The notes beneath the pieces are model-generated. The model ran no database searches. It was given only the letters and a program-made list of their open reading frames with translations, and was not told where the DNA came from. From Actinoplanes italicus (GTDB taxonomy: Bacteria; Actinomycetota; Actinomycetes; Mycobacteriales; Micromonosporaceae), in assembly GCF_003001815.1 (NCBI RefSeq), contig NZ_PVMZ01000002.1, positions 682,001 to 746,000 on the forward strand: a stretch of 64,000 bases of DNA. The letters run 5' to 3'. The number at the start of each line of letters is the position of its first letter. Within the stretch, counting starts at the first letter, position 1. This document shows positions 34,568-43,453 of the stretch, piece after piece. The position numbers and the translations under genes were made by a program.

Positions 34568-35044
34568 GTGCAGGACATCAAGATCAAGTCAGTACGGTTC
34601 GACGAGTCCGAGGTACAGAGCCTCGTCGCGGAGAACCTGCGTGACCTCTCCGAACGGTACGGCGGCACCGGTGACGACACCCCCATCACGGCCGACGACT
34701 TCGCCGCGCCCAACGGCGACTTCCTCGTGGCGGTCGCCGACGGCGAGCTGATCGCCAGCGCGGGCTGGCGCCGCCACGGCGACGACGCCGAACTCAAACG
34801 CATGTTCACCACCCAGACGGCCCGCGGCCGTGGCGTCGCCCGGCGGATGCTCGCCGCGATCGAGGACTCCGCCCGCGACGCCGGCTGCCGCCGGATGATC
34901 CTCGAGACCGGTGACCGGCAGCCCGAGGCCATCGCGCTGTACGAGTCGGCCGGCTACGTGCGCGTCGACAACTTCGGCTACTACAAGGACCACCCGGACG
35001 TGCTCTCGTACGGCAAGTCCCTACTCCCCGACTTCGCTGGCTGA
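34568..35044 (+). CDS. GNAT acetyltransferase
   Basis: 158 residues, start GTG 34568. The acetyl-CoA site is FTTQTARGRGVARRMLAAI (Q/RxxGxG/A pattern), followed by GCRRMILETGDRQPEAIALYESAGY, the classic C-terminal GNAT block. The substrate is unknown; the short tight type acts on amino groups of small molecules or proteins. It is probably co-transcribed with thiL. The tandem array starts about 40 nt after its stop. Confidence 0.85.
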   Translation: MQDIKIKSVRFDESEVQSLVAENLRDLSERYGGTGDDTPITADDFAAPNGDFLVAVADGELIASAGWRRHGDDAELKRMFTTQTARGRGVARRMLAAIEDSARDAGCRRMILETGDRQPEAIALYESAGYVRVDNFGYYKDHPDVLSYGKSLLPDFAG

Positions 35045-35086
35045 AAGCCCGAACGCACGCCGCCAGAACGCTCACCCCGAACCCGC

Positions 35087-35570
35087 GTGGTGATCTGTGC
35101 CCACGGGTTGACCGTGGTTCACCACGCGGGTTGTCGGCCGGGTGTGCGTGGTGATCTGCGCCCGCGGGTTGACCGTGGTTCACCACGCGGGGTTGTCGGC
35201 CGGGTGTGCGTGGTGATCTGCGCCCGCGGGTTGACCGTGGTTCACCACGCGGGGTTGTCGGCCGGGTGTGTGTGGTGATCTGCGCCCGCGGGTTGACCGT
35301 GGTTCACCACGCGGGTTGTCGGCCGGGTGTGTGTGGTGATCTGTGCCCACGGGCTGACCGCGGTTCGTCACGTTGGTGGCGGCCGGGTGTGTGTGGTGAT
35401 CTGTGCCTGCGGGTTGACCGTGGTTCACCACGCGGGGTTGTCGGCCGGGTGTGCGTGGTGATCTGCGCCCACGGGCTGACCGTAGGTCGCCACGCGGGTT
35501 GACGGCGGGAGTTGCGTGGTGATCTGTGCCCACGGGCGGACCGCAGTTCACCACGCGGGGTTGGGGTGGT
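35087..35570 (+). repeat. Eight-unit tandem array, about 61 bp per unit, with internal dyads
   Basis: Units start GTGGTGATCTG at 35087, 35148, 35210, 35272, 35333, 35393, 35455 and 35516; lengths are 60-62 bp. Each unit holds CGTGG-TTCA-CCACG, a tight hairpin, and CACCACGC can also pair with GCGTGGTG of the same or next unit. Unit length is not a multiple of three and varies, so it does not encode a repeated protein. The later units (35333, 35516) are the most diverged. The stretch 35045-35644 holds no gene. Confidence 0.9.
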
Positions 35571-35588
35571 GTTGGGTGGGGACAGCGA

Positions 35589-35621
35589 AAAGCCGCCGGA
35601 CCCTGAGGGCTCGGCGGCTTT
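35589..35621 (-). terminator. Terminator of rpmB
   Basis: On the minus strand AAAGCCGCCG (35621-35612) and CGGCGGCTTT (35598-35589) form a 10-bp stem with an inner CCCT/AGGG pair in the loop, followed by TTTTCG. It lies 24 nt beyond the rpmB stop. Confidence 0.8.
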
Positions 35622-35644
35622 CGACTGGGCCTTGGTGGCCTCGC

Positions 35645-35836
35645 TCAGGCGCGGACGACCTTGCCGGCCTTGATGCACGAGGTGCAGACCTGAAGCTTCT
35701 TGGTGGTGCCACCACCGGCCGGGGTACGAACAGACTGGATGTTCGGGTTCCACCGGCGGTTCGTCTTCTTCTTCGACCACGGCACGTTGTGACCGAAGCC
35801 GGGTCCCTTGCCACAGACGTCGCACACGCTAGCCAC
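35645..35836 (-). CDS. rpmB: 50S ribosomal protein L28, zinc-binding form
   Basis: 63 residues from GTG 35836, with AGGAG 7-11 nt upstream. ASVCDVCGKGPGFGHNVPWS and RRWNPNIQSVR are diagnostic for L28, and the two CxxC pairs (CDVC and CTSC) make it the zinc-ribbon form. The longer frame upstream is dismissed because the L28 start is conserved. It is divergent from the DhaL gene and carries its own terminator. Confidence 0.97.
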   Translation of the reverse strand: MASVCDVCGKGPGFGHNVPWSKKKTNRRWNPNIQSVRTPAGGGTTKKLQVCTSCIKAGKVVRA

Positions 35837-36028
35837 GGGATACTCCTGGGTGTGATTCGAAAGCTGACCTGCTCCAGGATTGCCTGTCGAGGCAGATCCT
35901 GAAGGCGCCCAGGGAAGCATCGCCCAGGCAACCCGGCAAGGTTACCCGATCCCTGCCGAGGACAGCCAATCGCCCCCGGTCAGGGCGCGTGCCGGGCGAT
36001 TGTCGGGGGTGGTTAGTACGATTTTCGC

Positions 36029-38386
36029 GTGCTGGAGACCCTCGATGCCGCCGCCGTACGCCGCTGGTGCGACGGTGGGCTGGAGGCGCTCCGGGCGCAT
36101 CAGCGTGAGATCGACGACCTGAACGTCTACCCGGTGCCCGACGGCGACACCGGCACCAACCTCGTCCTCACGCTGACCGCCGCGCGCGAGGCCCTGACCG
36201 CCCCGGTGGCCGCTCTGACCAGCCGGCCCGGGGCCCTGACCGCCTTGCCTGAGGCCTTGTCCACCCGGGTGGACGGCCAGACCGCCCGGCCCGAGGCCCT
36301 GACCGCCCGGTCCGAGGCCCTGACTGCCCTGCCCGAGGCCCTGACCGCCCGGTCCGAGGCCCTGACCGCCTTGCCTGAGGCCCTGTCCACCCCGGTGGAG
36401 GGCCTGAGAACCCCCGCCGAGGGCTCGGGGACACCGGCGGCCGCCGGTGATCCGGGAGAGACGCAGGGTGTGGGCGGGATCATGCGGCGGATGGCCCGCG
36501 GGGCGCTGCTCGGGGCCCGTGGCAACTCCGGCGTCATCGTCTCCCAGATCCTGCGCGGCATGGCCGACGCGTTCGCCGGCACCGTTGCGGTGCGCGGGGG
36601 TGAGCTGGCTCGCGCGCTGCGTACGGCGACCGACGCCGCGTACGCCGCGGTGGCGCGGCCGGTCGAGGGCACGGTGCTGTCGGTGGTCGCGGCGGCGGCC
36701 GAAGGCGCGGGCCGGATCAAGTCCGACAACCTGGTGACCGTGGCGCGGGCGGCCGCGCGTGCCGCCACCGAGGCGCTGGCCCGCACCCCGCAACAGCTTC
36801 CCGTGCTGGCCCAAGCCGGCGTGGTCGACGCAGGTGGCCGCGGCCTCTGCCTGCTGCTCGACGCCCTGGTCGACGCCCTCGACGACGACGCCGCTCCGTC
36901 GGACCCGTCGAGCGACAGCCGGTCAGCCGCGCTGTCGCTCGACAGTGAGTCGGCCGCGCCGTCGGCCATGGGCGAATCAGCCGGTCCATATCTGCCCGAA
37001 GCGGCGGCAACCCGAAGCCGAGCGGCGGCAGATCCCGATCAACCGACCGAATCTGATCAGCAGGCCGATCACTCGTCCCGATTCCGTGATGGCAATCGGC
37101 AGGGAGTGGGAGGCGGGGGCTGGTCCGGCGGTGATCGGGCGGAGGCCGGTGTTGCGGGCGGGACCGGCGGGGATCGGGCGGAGGCCGGTGTTGCGGGCGG
37201 GACCGGCGGGGATCGGGCGGAGGCTGGTGTTGCGGGCTGGTCCGGCGGGGATCGGGCGGAGGCTGGTGTTGCGGGCTGGTCCGGCGGGGATCGGGCGGAG
37301 GCCGGTGTTGCGGGCTGGTCCGGCGGTGATCGGGCGGAGGCCGGTGTTGCGGGCTGGTCCGGCGGCGATCGGGCGGAGGCCGGTGTTGAAGGCGGTGGCC
37401 GGGTGGAGGCGGGTGGCGAACGCCCGGTCGGTGGTGGCCGGGTGGAGGCGGGGCACGCGCAGGGGCAGGGCGATCCGGCGGACGGGTGTGCCGGGTTCGG
37501 GTATGAGGTTCAGTTCCTTCTGGACGCGACTGCCGAGGCCGTCGACCGGCTGCGTGTCACGCTCGACGGGCTCGGTGACTCGCTGGTCGTCGTGGGTACG
37601 GGTGACGGTGACCCGCCGACCTGGAACGTCCACGTGCATGTCACCGAGATCGGCCCGGCCATCGAGGCGGGAATCGGCGCCGGCCGGCCGTACCGGATCA
37701 ATGTCACGCCCCTGGAGGAACGCCGGACCGGAAGTGATCGCCGAGGCGCCGTGGTCGTCGCCGCCGGTGACGGCCTGACGGCGTTGTTCGAGGCGGAGGG
37801 CGCGGTGGTCGTCGACCGCAACCCGTCGACGGCTGAGATGCTGGCCGCGGTGCACGTGACCGGCGCCCGTTCGGTGGTGCTGCTGCCCAACGACGCCAAC
37901 ACACAGGCGGTCGCTCTCTCCGCGGCGCGCGAGGCCGAGGCCACCGGCGCCCGGGTGAGCGTCGTGCCCACCAGATCCCCGGTGCAGGCGCTCGCTGCCC
38001 TGGCCGTACGGGACCCTCAGCGGTCGTTCGCCGACGACGTGATCGCGATGGCCGAGGCGGCCGGCGCCTGCCGGTACGGCGAGGTCTGCACCGCCCAGCG
38101 CGACGCCTTCACGGTGGCCGGCCAGTGCCGGGCCGGTGACCTGCTCGGCCTGGTCGACGGCGAGGTGCACGTGATCGGCGACGACCTGGCCGAGGTGAGC
38201 CGCCGCCTGCTCGACCGGATGCTCGGCGGCGGCGGCGAACTCGTGACCCTGGTGCTCGGCGCGGACGCGCCACCCGATCTCGAGGACCACCTTCGCCGTC
38301 ACGTGCACCGCACCTGGCCGTTCATCGAACTGCAGAGCTACGCGGGCGGCCAGCCCCGTTACCACCTGTTGGCAGGAGTCGAATGA
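36029..38386 (+). CDS. DhaL-domain (FakA/YloV-like) kinase with two repeat insertions
   Basis: 785 residues, far above the usual 530-560 for this family, start GTG 36029. The N-terminal DhaL domain has DGDTGTN (residues 38-44) and GARGNSGVIVSQ (162-173), which bind Mg-ADP; between them about 75 residues of 7-residue repeats (EALTALP/EALTARS) are inserted. Residues about 364-454 are seven near-identical 13-residue units. The C-terminal half (YEVQFLLDATAEAVDRLR through PYRINVTPLEERR, then NPSTAEMLAAV, VVLLPNDANT) matches the DegV-like-associated FakA C terminus. FakA phosphorylates fatty acids bound by FakB. It overlaps recG and is in the same place as Rv2975c/Rv2974c. Confidence 0.85.
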   Translation: MLETLDAAAVRRWCDGGLEALRAHQREIDDLNVYPVPDGDTGTNLVLTLTAAREALTAPVAALTSRPGALTALPEALSTRVDGQTARPEALTARSEALTALPEALTARSEALTALPEALSTPVEGLRTPAEGSGTPAAAGDPGETQGVGGIMRRMARGALLGARGNSGVIVSQILRGMADAFAGTVAVRGGELARALRTATDAAYAAVARPVEGTVLSVVAAAAEGAGRIKSDNLVTVARAAARAATEALARTPQQLPVLAQAGVVDAGGRGLCLLLDALVDALDDDAAPSDPSSDSRSAALSLDSESAAPSAMGESAGPYLPEAAATRSRAAADPDQPTESDQQADHSSRFRDGNRQGVGGGGWSGGDRAEAGVAGGTGGDRAEAGVAGGTGGDRAEAGVAGWSGGDRAEAGVAGWSGGDRAEAGVAGWSGGDRAEAGVAGWSGGDRAEAGVEGGGRVEAGGERPVGGGRVEAGHAQGQGDPADGCAGFGYEVQFLLDATAEAVDRLRVTLDGLGDSLVVVGTGDGDPPTWNVHVHVTEIGPAIEAGIGAGRPYRINVTPLEERRTGSDRRGAVVVAAGDGLTALFEAEGAVVVDRNPSTAEMLAAVHVTGARSVVLLPNDANTQAVALSAAREAEATGARVSVVPTRSPVQALAALAVRDPQRSFADDVIAMAEAAGACRYGEVCTAQRDAFTVAGQCRAGDLLGLVDGEVHVIGDDLAEVSRRLLDRMLGGGGELVTLVLGADAPPDLEDHLRRHVHRTWPFIELQSYAGGQPRYHLLAGVE
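37118..37389 (+). repeat. 39-bp coding tandem repeat in the DhaL gene
   Basis: Seven units encode G-W/G-S/T-GGDRAEAGVA. Units differ by only a few silent or W/G, S/T changes, indicating recent slippage-type expansion in frame. It sits in the linker between the DhaL and C-terminal domains. Confidence 0.9.
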
Positions 38387-40557
38387 CCACGACCGACACC
38401 CCGTTGACCAAAGTGCTCGGCGCGAAGACCGCGAAGGCCCTGGAACAGCATCTCGATCTGCACACCGCGGGCGATCTGATCTATCACTTCCCGCGGCGGT
38501 ACGACGAGCGCGGCGAGCACACCGACCTGCGCAGTCTGGCGGTCGACGAGCAGGTCACGGTGCTGGCGCAGGTGCAGGGCATGAGTGTGAAGCCGATGCG
38601 CCAGCGCCGCGGCAACATGCTGGAGATCACCATCGGGGACGGCTCCGGCGCGACGCTGACCTGCACCTTCTTCAACCAGGCGTGGCGGGAACGGGAACTG
38701 CGTAAGGGCGTGTGGGGTCTGTTCGCCGGCAAGGTGACCGAGTTCCGCGGCAAACGCCAGCTCAACGGCCCGGCATATCAGCTGCTCAGTGCGGACGCGA
38801 GCAAGGACGACGCGGCCGCCGAGATCGAGGAGTTCGCGGGCGCGCTCATCCCGGTCTACCCGGCCGCGCAGGCGGTGCCGACGTGGGTGATCGCCAAGTG
38901 CGTGCGGACCCTTCTGGACACCTTCGAGCCGCCGGCCGATCCGATGCCGGCCGAGGTGCGGGCCAAACGGAACCTGGTCGGCATCGGAACGGCGCTGCGG
39001 GAGATCCACCGGCCGAGCTCCGACGCCGCGCTGTACTCGGCCAAGCACCGGCTGAAGTGGGATGAGGCTTTCGCCGTACAGCTGACTCTTGTTCAACGCC
39101 GTGCGAAGGCCGCCGCGGCGCCCGGCACCGCCCGGCCCCGCGCAGAGGCCGGGATTCTGGCGAAGTTCGACGCCGGGCTGCCGTATGAGCTGACCGAGGG
39201 CCAGCGGCAGGTCGGTGAGGAGATCGCGGCCGACCTGGCGCGGCCCCACCCGATGCACCGGCTGCTGCAGGGCGAGGTCGGTTCGGGCAAGACCCTGGTC
39301 TCGGTACGCGCGATGCTGCAGGTGGTCGACGCCGGTGGGCAGGCCGCGCTGCTGGCGCCGACCGAGGTCCTGGCCACCCAGCACTTCCGCGGTATCAGCG
39401 CCCAGCTCGGGGCTCTGGGCCGGGCCGGTGAGCTGGACGGCGACCCGGAGGGCACACAGCTCACCCTGGTCACCGGCTCGCTCGGTGCGGTGGCCAGGCG
39501 TGCCGCGCTGGCGAAGGCCGCCGACGGGAGCGCCGGGATCGTGGTGGGTACGCACGCCCTGCTGTACGAGGGGGTCGACTTCAAGGATCTGGGACTGGTC
39601 GTCGTGGACGAGCAGCACCGGTTCGGGGTCGAGCAGCGTGACGCGTTGCGCGCCAAGGCCGAGAGACCGCCGCACGTGCTGGTGATGACCGCGACGCCGA
39701 TCCCGCGGACCGTGGCGATGACCGTCTACGGCGACCTGGAGACCTCGGTCCTGTCCCAGCTGCCGCGCGGCCGGTCGCCGATCGCCTCGCACGTCATCCC
39801 GGCCCTGGACAAGCCCGCCTACCTGGACCGTGCCTGGGTGCGGATCAAGGAGGAGGTGCGGGCCGGCCACCAGGCCTACGTGGTGTGCCCGCGTATCGGC
39901 GAGGACGAGGACACCCCGCCGAAGGACGGCGAGCCCGCCCGCCGCCCGCCGCTGGCCGTCACCGAGGTGCTGCCGCTGCTCAAGGGCGAATATCTCAAGG
40001 GCCTGCGGATCGAGATGCTGCACGGCAAGATGCCGCCGGACGAGAAGGACGCGGTGATGCGCCGGTTCGCCGCCGGCGACGTGGACGTGCTGGTGGCGAC
40101 CACGGTGATCGAGGTCGGCGTGGACGTGCCGAACTCGACGGTGATGCTGATCCTGGACGCCGACCGGTTCGGCGTGTCCCAGCTGCACCAGCTGCGCGGC
40201 CGGGTCGGCCGGGGTTCGGCGCCGGGCATCTGCCTGCTGCACACCGAGGCCATGGAGGGCTCGCCGGCGCGGGAGCGGCTGGACGCGGTCGCCTCCACCA
40301 CCGACGGCTTCAAGCTGTCCGAGATCGACCTGGAGCAGCGCCGGGAGGGTGACGTGCTGGGCGCGTCGCAGTCCGGCAAGCATTCGCACCTGCGGCTGTT
40401 GTCGCTGTTGCGCGACGAGAAGCTGATCAAGGAGGCCCGGGCCGAGGCGTCCGAGCTGATCGGCGACGACCCCGATCTCTCCCGTTACCCGGCGCTGGCG
40501 GCCTCGGTGGCCGCGCTGGTCGACGAGGACCGTGCCGAGTACCTGGAGAAGGGTTGA
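38383..40557 (+). CDS. recG: ATP-dependent DNA helicase RecG
   Basis: 724 residues, ATG overlapping the upstream stop. It remodels stalled replication forks. The N-terminal wedge/OB region (LRSLAVDEQVTVLAQVQGM) precedes the motor with LLQGEVGSGKTLV (Walker A), VVVDEQHRFGVEQR (DEQH), MTATPIPRT and QLRGRVGRG. The C-terminal hook ends DPDLSRYPALAASV. Length is normal. It lies downstream of the DhaL gene as in many actinobacteria and Firmicutes. Confidence 0.97.
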   Translation: MTTTDTPLTKVLGAKTAKALEQHLDLHTAGDLIYHFPRRYDERGEHTDLRSLAVDEQVTVLAQVQGMSVKPMRQRRGNMLEITIGDGSGATLTCTFFNQAWRERELRKGVWGLFAGKVTEFRGKRQLNGPAYQLLSADASKDDAAAEIEEFAGALIPVYPAAQAVPTWVIAKCVRTLLDTFEPPADPMPAEVRAKRNLVGIGTALREIHRPSSDAALYSAKHRLKWDEAFAVQLTLVQRRAKAAAAPGTARPRAEAGILAKFDAGLPYELTEGQRQVGEEIAADLARPHPMHRLLQGEVGSGKTLVSVRAMLQVVDAGGQAALLAPTEVLATQHFRGISAQLGALGRAGELDGDPEGTQLTLVTGSLGAVARRAALAKAADGSAGIVVGTHALLYEGVDFKDLGLVVVDEQHRFGVEQRDALRAKAERPPHVLVMTATPIPRTVAMTVYGDLETSVLSQLPRGRSPIASHVIPALDKPAYLDRAWVRIKEEVRAGHQAYVVCPRIGEDEDTPPKDGEPARRPPLAVTEVLPLLKGEYLKGLRIEMLHGKMPPDEKDAVMRRFAAGDVDVLVATTVIEVGVDVPNSTVMLILDADRFGVSQLHQLRGRVGRGSAPGICLLHTEAMEGSPARERLDAVASTTDGFKLSEIDLEQRREGDVLGASQSGKHSHLRLLSLLRDEKLIKEARAEASELIGDDPDLSRYPALAASVAALVDEDRAEYLEKG

Positions 40558-40871
40558 TCTTTCATCTCTGCCCGCGTGACACGTGGGCCCGTATCGAAGC
40601 CGAGGGCTACCTCGAGGAGTCGCCGTTCATCCACTGCTCCCCGCCGGACTGGGTGCATGTCGTGGCGAACCGGATCTTCCGGGGCCGCGACGATCTGGTC
40701 CTGCTGGAGATCTCTCCGGCGGAGGTGACGGTGGTCTGGGAGGACGGCGATCCGCCGGAACCGGACGGGCGTCAGTTCCCGCACCTCTACGGCCGGATGC
40801 CGAAGGGCGCGGTGGTAGCCGTCACCGACTATCCACCGCGCCCCGATGGGACTTTCCCGCCCGTGGGTTAG
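40554..40871 (+). CDS. DUF952-family protein
   Basis: 105 residues, start TTG 40554 overlapping the recG stop. IFHLCPRDTWARIEAEGYL, FIHCSPPDWVHVVANRIF and PHLYGRMPKGAVV match the DUF952 family, which resembles ADP-ribose-binding/glutathione-S-transferase-like small folds; its function is not established. Coupled translation with recG is likely. It converges on the surface-protein gene, overlapping by 4 nt. Confidence 0.85.
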   Translation: MIFHLCPRDTWARIEAEGYLEESPFIHCSPPDWVHVVANRIFRGRDDLVLLEISPAEVTVVWEDGDPPEPDGRQFPHLYGRMPKGAVVAVTDYPPRPDGTFPPVG

Positions 40872-42142
40872 GCGGTGAAGTTCACCCGGCGGCGGCGAGC
40901 CAGGATGAACAGCACGGCACCGGCCACGAGCAGCAGGAACGCGCCACCCGCGACACCGGCGGCGGCCGAACCGGTCAGCGGCAGCTCGGGGTCGTCGCCC
41001 TCACCGGCGGCCGGCGTGGTCGCGACCGGGGTGGTGCTGGTGGGCGTCGTCTCGGACGGCGTCGCCTCCGGCTCGGTGGTGACCGGCGTGGTCGGCGTGT
41101 CGCAGTCCTTCGGCTTGGCCCAGGCAGCCTCGCCGTTCAGCACGTCCAGACCACCGGAGACGGCGACCTTCAGGCCCTCGGTGCCCTTGAAGGTGACCTT
41201 CTCGGTGGTGCCGGGCTTGACGGTGACGGTCTTGGTCTCGCCCTTGTTCGGGGTGAACGTGGCGGTGACGGGAGCGCCGTTCTCCGGGTTCTTCACCGTG
41301 AAGGTGAGACCGTCGCAGTCGCTGGTCACGGTTCCCTCGGGCTTGCCGACCTCGGGAGCCTTGCAGTCCGCGGGCTTGGTCCAGCCGCCCTTGTAGATCT
41401 CGACGTTGCGCGAGGTCACCTTGATGTTCTTGGCGTCGGCGGCCGGGACCTTGACGCTGACCGGCTCCTGGCGGACCGCGAGGGTCTCGGTCTTGGAGAA
41501 GCCGTTGTCCGCGGTGATCACGAACGGGGCGCTGGAAGTGCTGCGGTTGATCAGCTTGAGGGTGACGTTGCCGTCACAGTCGGAGAGCGCCTCGACGGCG
41601 GGCTCGGCCTTGCAGGTGCCGCTGCCACCGTTGTACCAGGCGTGCTTCGGCTGGTTCTTGGCCGGCGTGGACTTCGAGCCCTCGCCCTTGTCGCTGCCGA
41701 CCTTGCGGTCGTTGTAGAGGTCCTTGTCGCTCTTCAGCGGGTCGATGATCCGGTCACCGAACACGAAGTCGACCTGGGTGAAGCACTCCGGGACCTCGAC
41801 CTTGAAGTCGAGCTTGCTGCGGGTGAGCTTCTCCGCGCCGGTCGGGGCGGTGAGCTTGTCCGTCGACGATTCGAGGACGTACTGGGGGAGGGCGAACTTC
41901 GCCGAGGGGGCGGTGTACGAGACGAGCGAGAAGGCCTGCTCCTCGCCCGCGCACAGAGGCCCGTTGGTGATCTCGACGGAGGCGGTTCCGGCGGGACCGT
42001 TGAAGGTGTGCACGTACTTCGCGTCGGCGGCGGTGACGCAGTCGGCTCCGGTGGCGCTCGCGGGCGAGGAGAACCCGGCGAGTCCGGTCAGGCCGACCAG
42101 CGCAGCGGCCGTGAGCGCCGCCGCACGGTGGAACTTCTTCAT
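40868..42142 (-). CDS. LPLTG-anchored secreted surface protein A
   Basis: 424 residues. An N-terminal signal peptide (MKKFHRAAALTAAALVGLTG, cleavage near ASA) and a C-terminal sorting signal, LPLTGSAAAGVAGGAF with a hydrophobic stretch and RRRR tail, mark a sortase substrate attached to peptidoglycan. The ectodomain has repeated strands with paired Cys (TGADCVTAADAKYVHTF, CDGNVTLKLIN, CDGLTFTVKNP) and a Pro/Thr-rich stalk. Ligand unknown. Its C-terminal 40 residues closely match those of the neighbouring protein, so the genes are related in the anchor only. No sortase gene lies in the window. Confidence 0.88.
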   Translation of the reverse strand: MKKFHRAAALTAAALVGLTGLAGFSSPASATGADCVTAADAKYVHTFNGPAGTASVEITNGPLCAGEEQAFSLVSYTAPSAKFALPQYVLESSTDKLTAPTGAEKLTRSKLDFKVEVPECFTQVDFVFGDRIIDPLKSDKDLYNDRKVGSDKGEGSKSTPAKNQPKHAWYNGGSGTCKAEPAVEALSDCDGNVTLKLINRSTSSAPFVITADNGFSKTETLAVRQEPVSVKVPAADAKNIKVTSRNVEIYKGGWTKPADCKAPEVGKPEGTVTSDCDGLTFTVKNPENGAPVTATFTPNKGETKTVTVKPGTTEKVTFKGTEGLKVAVSGGLDVLNGEAAWAKPKDCDTPTTPVTTEPEATPSETTPTSTTPVATTPAAGEGDDPELPLTGSAAAGVAGGAFLLLVAGAVLFILARRRRVNFTA

Positions 42143-42172
42143 TCGTGCTCCAACATGAGGGGAATGGGCGGA

Positions 42173-42200
42173 GGGCGCGCCGATCGGAATCGACGCGCCC
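42173..42200 (-). promoter_or_regulatory. Hairpin between the two surface-protein genes
   Basis: On the minus strand GGGCGCGTCGAT (42200-42189) pairs with ATCGGCGCGCCC (42184-42173) with one T-G wobble and loop TCCG. No T-run follows, so it may be a weak terminator or mRNA-processing stem that gives different amounts of the two proteins. Confidence 0.5.
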
Positions 42201-42239
42201 CCCGGTTGTTGCTGTTGTCGTGGTGCTACTTGCCGTCTA

Positions 42240-43145
42240 TCAGGCGGTGAACTTCACCTTGCGGCGGCGAGCGATGAAGAACATGGCGGCACCGACGGCC
42301 AGCAGGCCCGCGGCACCGGCGGCGACGCCACCCGCGGCGGCACCGGTCAGCGGCAGGTCGCCGCCACCCTCACCGTCGTCGCAGCCCTCGGCCGGCTGCT
42401 CCCACGGGACGTTGCCGGAGGTGGTGTAGGTCTTGCCCTTGTACTCGACCGTGAAGGTCACGTCGACGGAGAAGCCCTCGGTGGCGCTGAACTTCTCGCC
42501 CTTCTTCTCACCGGGCTTGACGACCAGCGTGCGCTCCTCGCCCTTGCTGGTCTTGTACTTCACGGTGAAGGGGGTCTCGTTGCCCAGGGTGTTGTCGACG
42601 CCGACCTCGATGGTGTCGCACTCCATGTCGGTGTACGGCTCGGCCTTGACGTCCTTGGGGATCTCGACCGGGACGTCGGGCTCGGTCGGGGTCTCGGGCT
42701 CGGTCGGCGTGCTCGGGGCCTCGCAGGCGCCCTCGAACGTGACCGTGTACTTGCCCGGGTCGCTGTCCCTCGCCTCGTTGTTCCACACGGCCTCGACGGC
42801 GAGCGTCGCGCTCTTCTCGGTGGCGGGGACCCGCTGCTTGCCCTTGAGCTCGGTGTCGCTCGGGTGCCACTTGCCGTTGACCGCGATGTCCGCGTTGTCG
42901 ATCTTGTTGGTGGTCGACGAGAAGTCGACCTTGACCCACTTGAACTCGCGGCCCTGCTTGCCGTCGCCGATGGCGTTGACCGTCCAGTCCACGACCCACT
43001 CGCCGTTGATGCACTCCGAGGAGCCCTTGACGATGCTGTGGTGGGCCAAGGCCGGGGAAGCGAACGCCACGGCACCGGCGATGCCGATCAGCGAGCCGGC
43101 GGCCAGAGCGGCCACACGACGGAGCGGGGACTTGGACACGTTCAC
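42240..43145 (-). CDS. LPLTG-anchored secreted surface protein B
   Basis: 301 residues from GTG 43145, with AGGAG 6-10 nt upstream. The signal peptide VSKSPLRRVAALAAGSLIG leads to ALA, and the C terminus is LPLTGAAAGGVAAGAAG with RRRK tail. The ectodomain has Cys pairs and Glu/Pro/Thr-rich linkers (TPTEPETPTEPDVPVEIP) and beta-rich parts (YTVTFEGACE, VEYKGKTYTTSG). Upstream in the same transcript as surface protein A. Function unknown, likely cell-wall display or adhesion. Confidence 0.88.
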   Translation of the reverse strand: MNVSKSPLRRVAALAAGSLIGIAGAVAFASPALAHHSIVKGSSECINGEWVVDWTVNAIGDGKQGREFKWVKVDFSSTTNKIDNADIAVNGKWHPSDTELKGKQRVPATEKSATLAVEAVWNNEARDSDPGKYTVTFEGACEAPSTPTEPETPTEPDVPVEIPKDVKAEPYTDMECDTIEVGVDNTLGNETPFTVKYKTSKGEERTLVVKPGEKKGEKFSATEGFSVDVTFTVEYKGKTYTTSGNVPWEQPAEGCDDGEGGGDLPLTGAAAGGVAAGAAGLLAVGAAMFFIARRRKVKFTA

Positions 43146-43219
43146 GCCATCTCCTGTGTAGGGGGTCGAAGGAGTGCGCGAGGAGATCGCAGAAATCGCT
43201 GGTGGATAGAGCGACCTGC

Positions 43220-43248
43220 GATGACGCCTCCCCGCGTCATCGGCGGGG
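43220..43248 (-). promoter_or_regulatory. Mutually exclusive hairpins in the untranslated leader of surface protein B
   Basis: GATGACGC (43220-43227) pairs with GCGTCATC (43234-43241), while CCCCGC (43230-43235) can instead pair with GCGGGG (43243-43248). The two stems cannot coexist. This lies about 75-105 nt before the surface-protein B start. No known riboswitch is recognised. The rest of 43146-43453 shows no gene. Confidence 0.35.
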
Positions 43249-43453
43249 ACGATAGAACGCACCCGCAACGTCGCCCGACCATAGTCACTTCGTGAGATCA
43301 AAGAAACGTCTCAGCCGCCGCTAATGGTGTTGTTGCCGATTTGAGATCTTCGTTTTACCGAACGGCACCGTACCGTCGCGCGCAGTGCCTGTGAGGAGGG
43401 AAAAGTTAACGCCACCGTGGCCTTGCGTCACTGGTGAAGTAGCGTCCCCTGTG

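Noticed and set aside
35087..35502. Repeated-peptide genes within the 61-bp array
   Set aside because: Unit length is not divisible by three and varies; the frames are interrupted at each change.
35087..35570. CRISPR array
   Set aside because: Units differ only by substitutions; there are no unique spacers of constant size between identical repeats and no cas genes.
40583..42250. 555-codon plus-strand frame through DUF952 and the surface protein A gene
   Set aside because: It is out of frame with DUF952 and antisense to surface protein A; both real genes have clear domains.
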